In this document: in pieces, positions 62,969 through 64,000 of the stretch | How positions within the stretch are numbered: position 1 is the stretch's first letter | Layout of the letters: each line of letters opens with the position of its first letter | Assembly (NCBI GenBank): GCA_963965975.1 | Contig: OZ014411.1 | Coordinates: forward strand, 16,272,446 to 16,336,445 | Reading direction: 5' to 3' | Source: Xestospongia bergquistia | Taxonomy: Eukaryota; Porifera; Demospongiae; Haplosclerida; Petrosiidae | Length of the DNA stretch: 64,000 nucleotides | Notes under the pieces: generated by a model | Seen by the model: only the letters and a program-made list of their open reading frames with translations | What the model was told of the DNA's origin: nothing | The model's database searches: none | Program-made: the position numbers and the translations under genes

Positions 62969-64000
62969 TCCATAACTTGATGTACGTTTTCTGTCAAAAT
63001 TTTCTATTGTCAAAATTTTAAAAAATCAACAGACAAGCTTCACAAGAGATGTGTTCAATTTACTTATTTGGTAGGTTTTAAACTTTTAATATTCCACCTC
63101 TGACAAATGTATAGTTACAATCTGTAACTTCTATTGTATTTAAAATACATAATACTATTAATTAGAGAATACAATAGATTACTTACTCATTGGTATCATC
63201 TTTATGTTAGTAAAGTACCTAGTTTTATATGGACCTATATAATTATAATAATATTTATTATTATATGGAATTACACTGTAGTAGTAAAGAATTCATATTT
63301 AATATCATCAGTCATGTCCTCTAGTAAATATTGAAATGTGGAATAAACTACAGTACATGACACACATGTTATGGACAAGGACAGGGGAACTAGTAATTAA
63401 GTATAAATGACACACATATGTCCACTAGTATTAATATATTCTAATGTTATATGTGATAATTGAAAGGGACAAATTTCAACTACGGGCACAAAATGATGAC
63501 CAGTCAAAATAATTAGAATTAAAATTTATACATATAATGTTATGATGTGTAAATGTATTGTCATTGTAAATGTATTGTCATTAGAATGTTAATGCAAACC
63601 AACTTAATTCTAATTGAATTCTAATATTCTTTAATCATTCCACTTCTGCCACTCTCCAACTTTTAAAATTCATTGATGTTAGTATAATACAAATCAATTA
63701 TTTATTAATTATCTTTTTCTACTTACAGTTATTGCTACTAACCATAATCTCTAGGAGCTGAAATAGCTGATATATTAATAATAAATGTACCATTGTCATC
63801 AACAACATTAAGTTTGTCTCTAAAATATAAAAGAGAATAGAGATAGTAGTATTGCAAAGTTGAATATTTACCAAGGTCCTAGGCCTAGTTTAATGTTATG
63901 ACATCATTCAGTATTTGCATAGATTACTGTAGGAATTATAACAACTATAATCTAACTATTCTAGATTGATTCACTTGTCTAACCTAATTCTAACTGTGGT

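Larger units (their letters stand above)
55429..64000. repeat. Tandem array unit 5 (continues beyond the window)
   Basis: Left half very close to unit 3, including the coiled-coil donor variant, but the EFTUD2 N-terminal part is of unit-1/4b type. The window ends within the INTS2 exon equivalent to 14746. Confidence 0.95.

Overview
The window is AT-rich eukaryotic DNA: short spliced exons, a 51-bp intron, many microsatellites and minisatellites, and remnants of animal-type genes. A secreted gene with an IgGFc-binding-protein N-terminal domain, together with TIL-like and EGF-like Cys-rich exons, suggests an early-branching animal. A demosponge such as Amphimedon is my best guess; this is inference from family content, not a species match.

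Layout. Positions 1-6456 are single-copy here. They hold minus-strand fossils of a Ty3/Gypsy-type pol and of a tyrosine recombinase, a long stretch with no recognised gene, two plus-strand Cys-rich exons, a MITE-like hairpin, and one EGF-like exon. From 6457 to the right edge the window is one tandem array of units of about 10.8-11.1 kb: unit 1 (6457-17301), unit 2 (17302-28139), unit 3 (28140-39243), a truncated unit 4a (39244-46855) fused to a left-truncated unit 4b (46852-55428), and unit 5 (55429 to beyond the window). The array begins 3 bp upstream of the start codon of the IgGFc-type gene.

Each complete unit holds, left to right: (i) a plus-strand two-exon IgGFc-binding-like gene; (ii) a plus-strand BLES03/C11orf68-like pseudogene; (iii) a low-complexity block with minus-strand candidate exons, E2F-like GGCGGGAAA motifs, a GC-rich hairpin and a 33-bp minisatellite; (iv) an inverted 42-bp minisatellite; (v) minus-strand coiled-coil exons; (vi) a plus-strand exon that may be WGR-like; (vii) minus-strand fragments of the spliceosomal GTPase EFTUD2 and the Integrator subunit INTS2 in scrambled order; (viii) a phase-consistent set of unrecognised minus-strand exons ending just upstream of the next unit.

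Only the IgGFc-type copies in units 4a and 5 keep an uninterrupted frame (about 248 residues with a signal peptide). Units 1 and 2 share an internal TGA but keep a longer C-terminal frame. Unit 3 has a 1-nt deletion. Sequence variants are shuffled among units, which suggests unequal exchange or gene conversion. Most other coding matter is pseudogenic, so the window looks like an active segmental-duplication locus around one secreted-protein gene.
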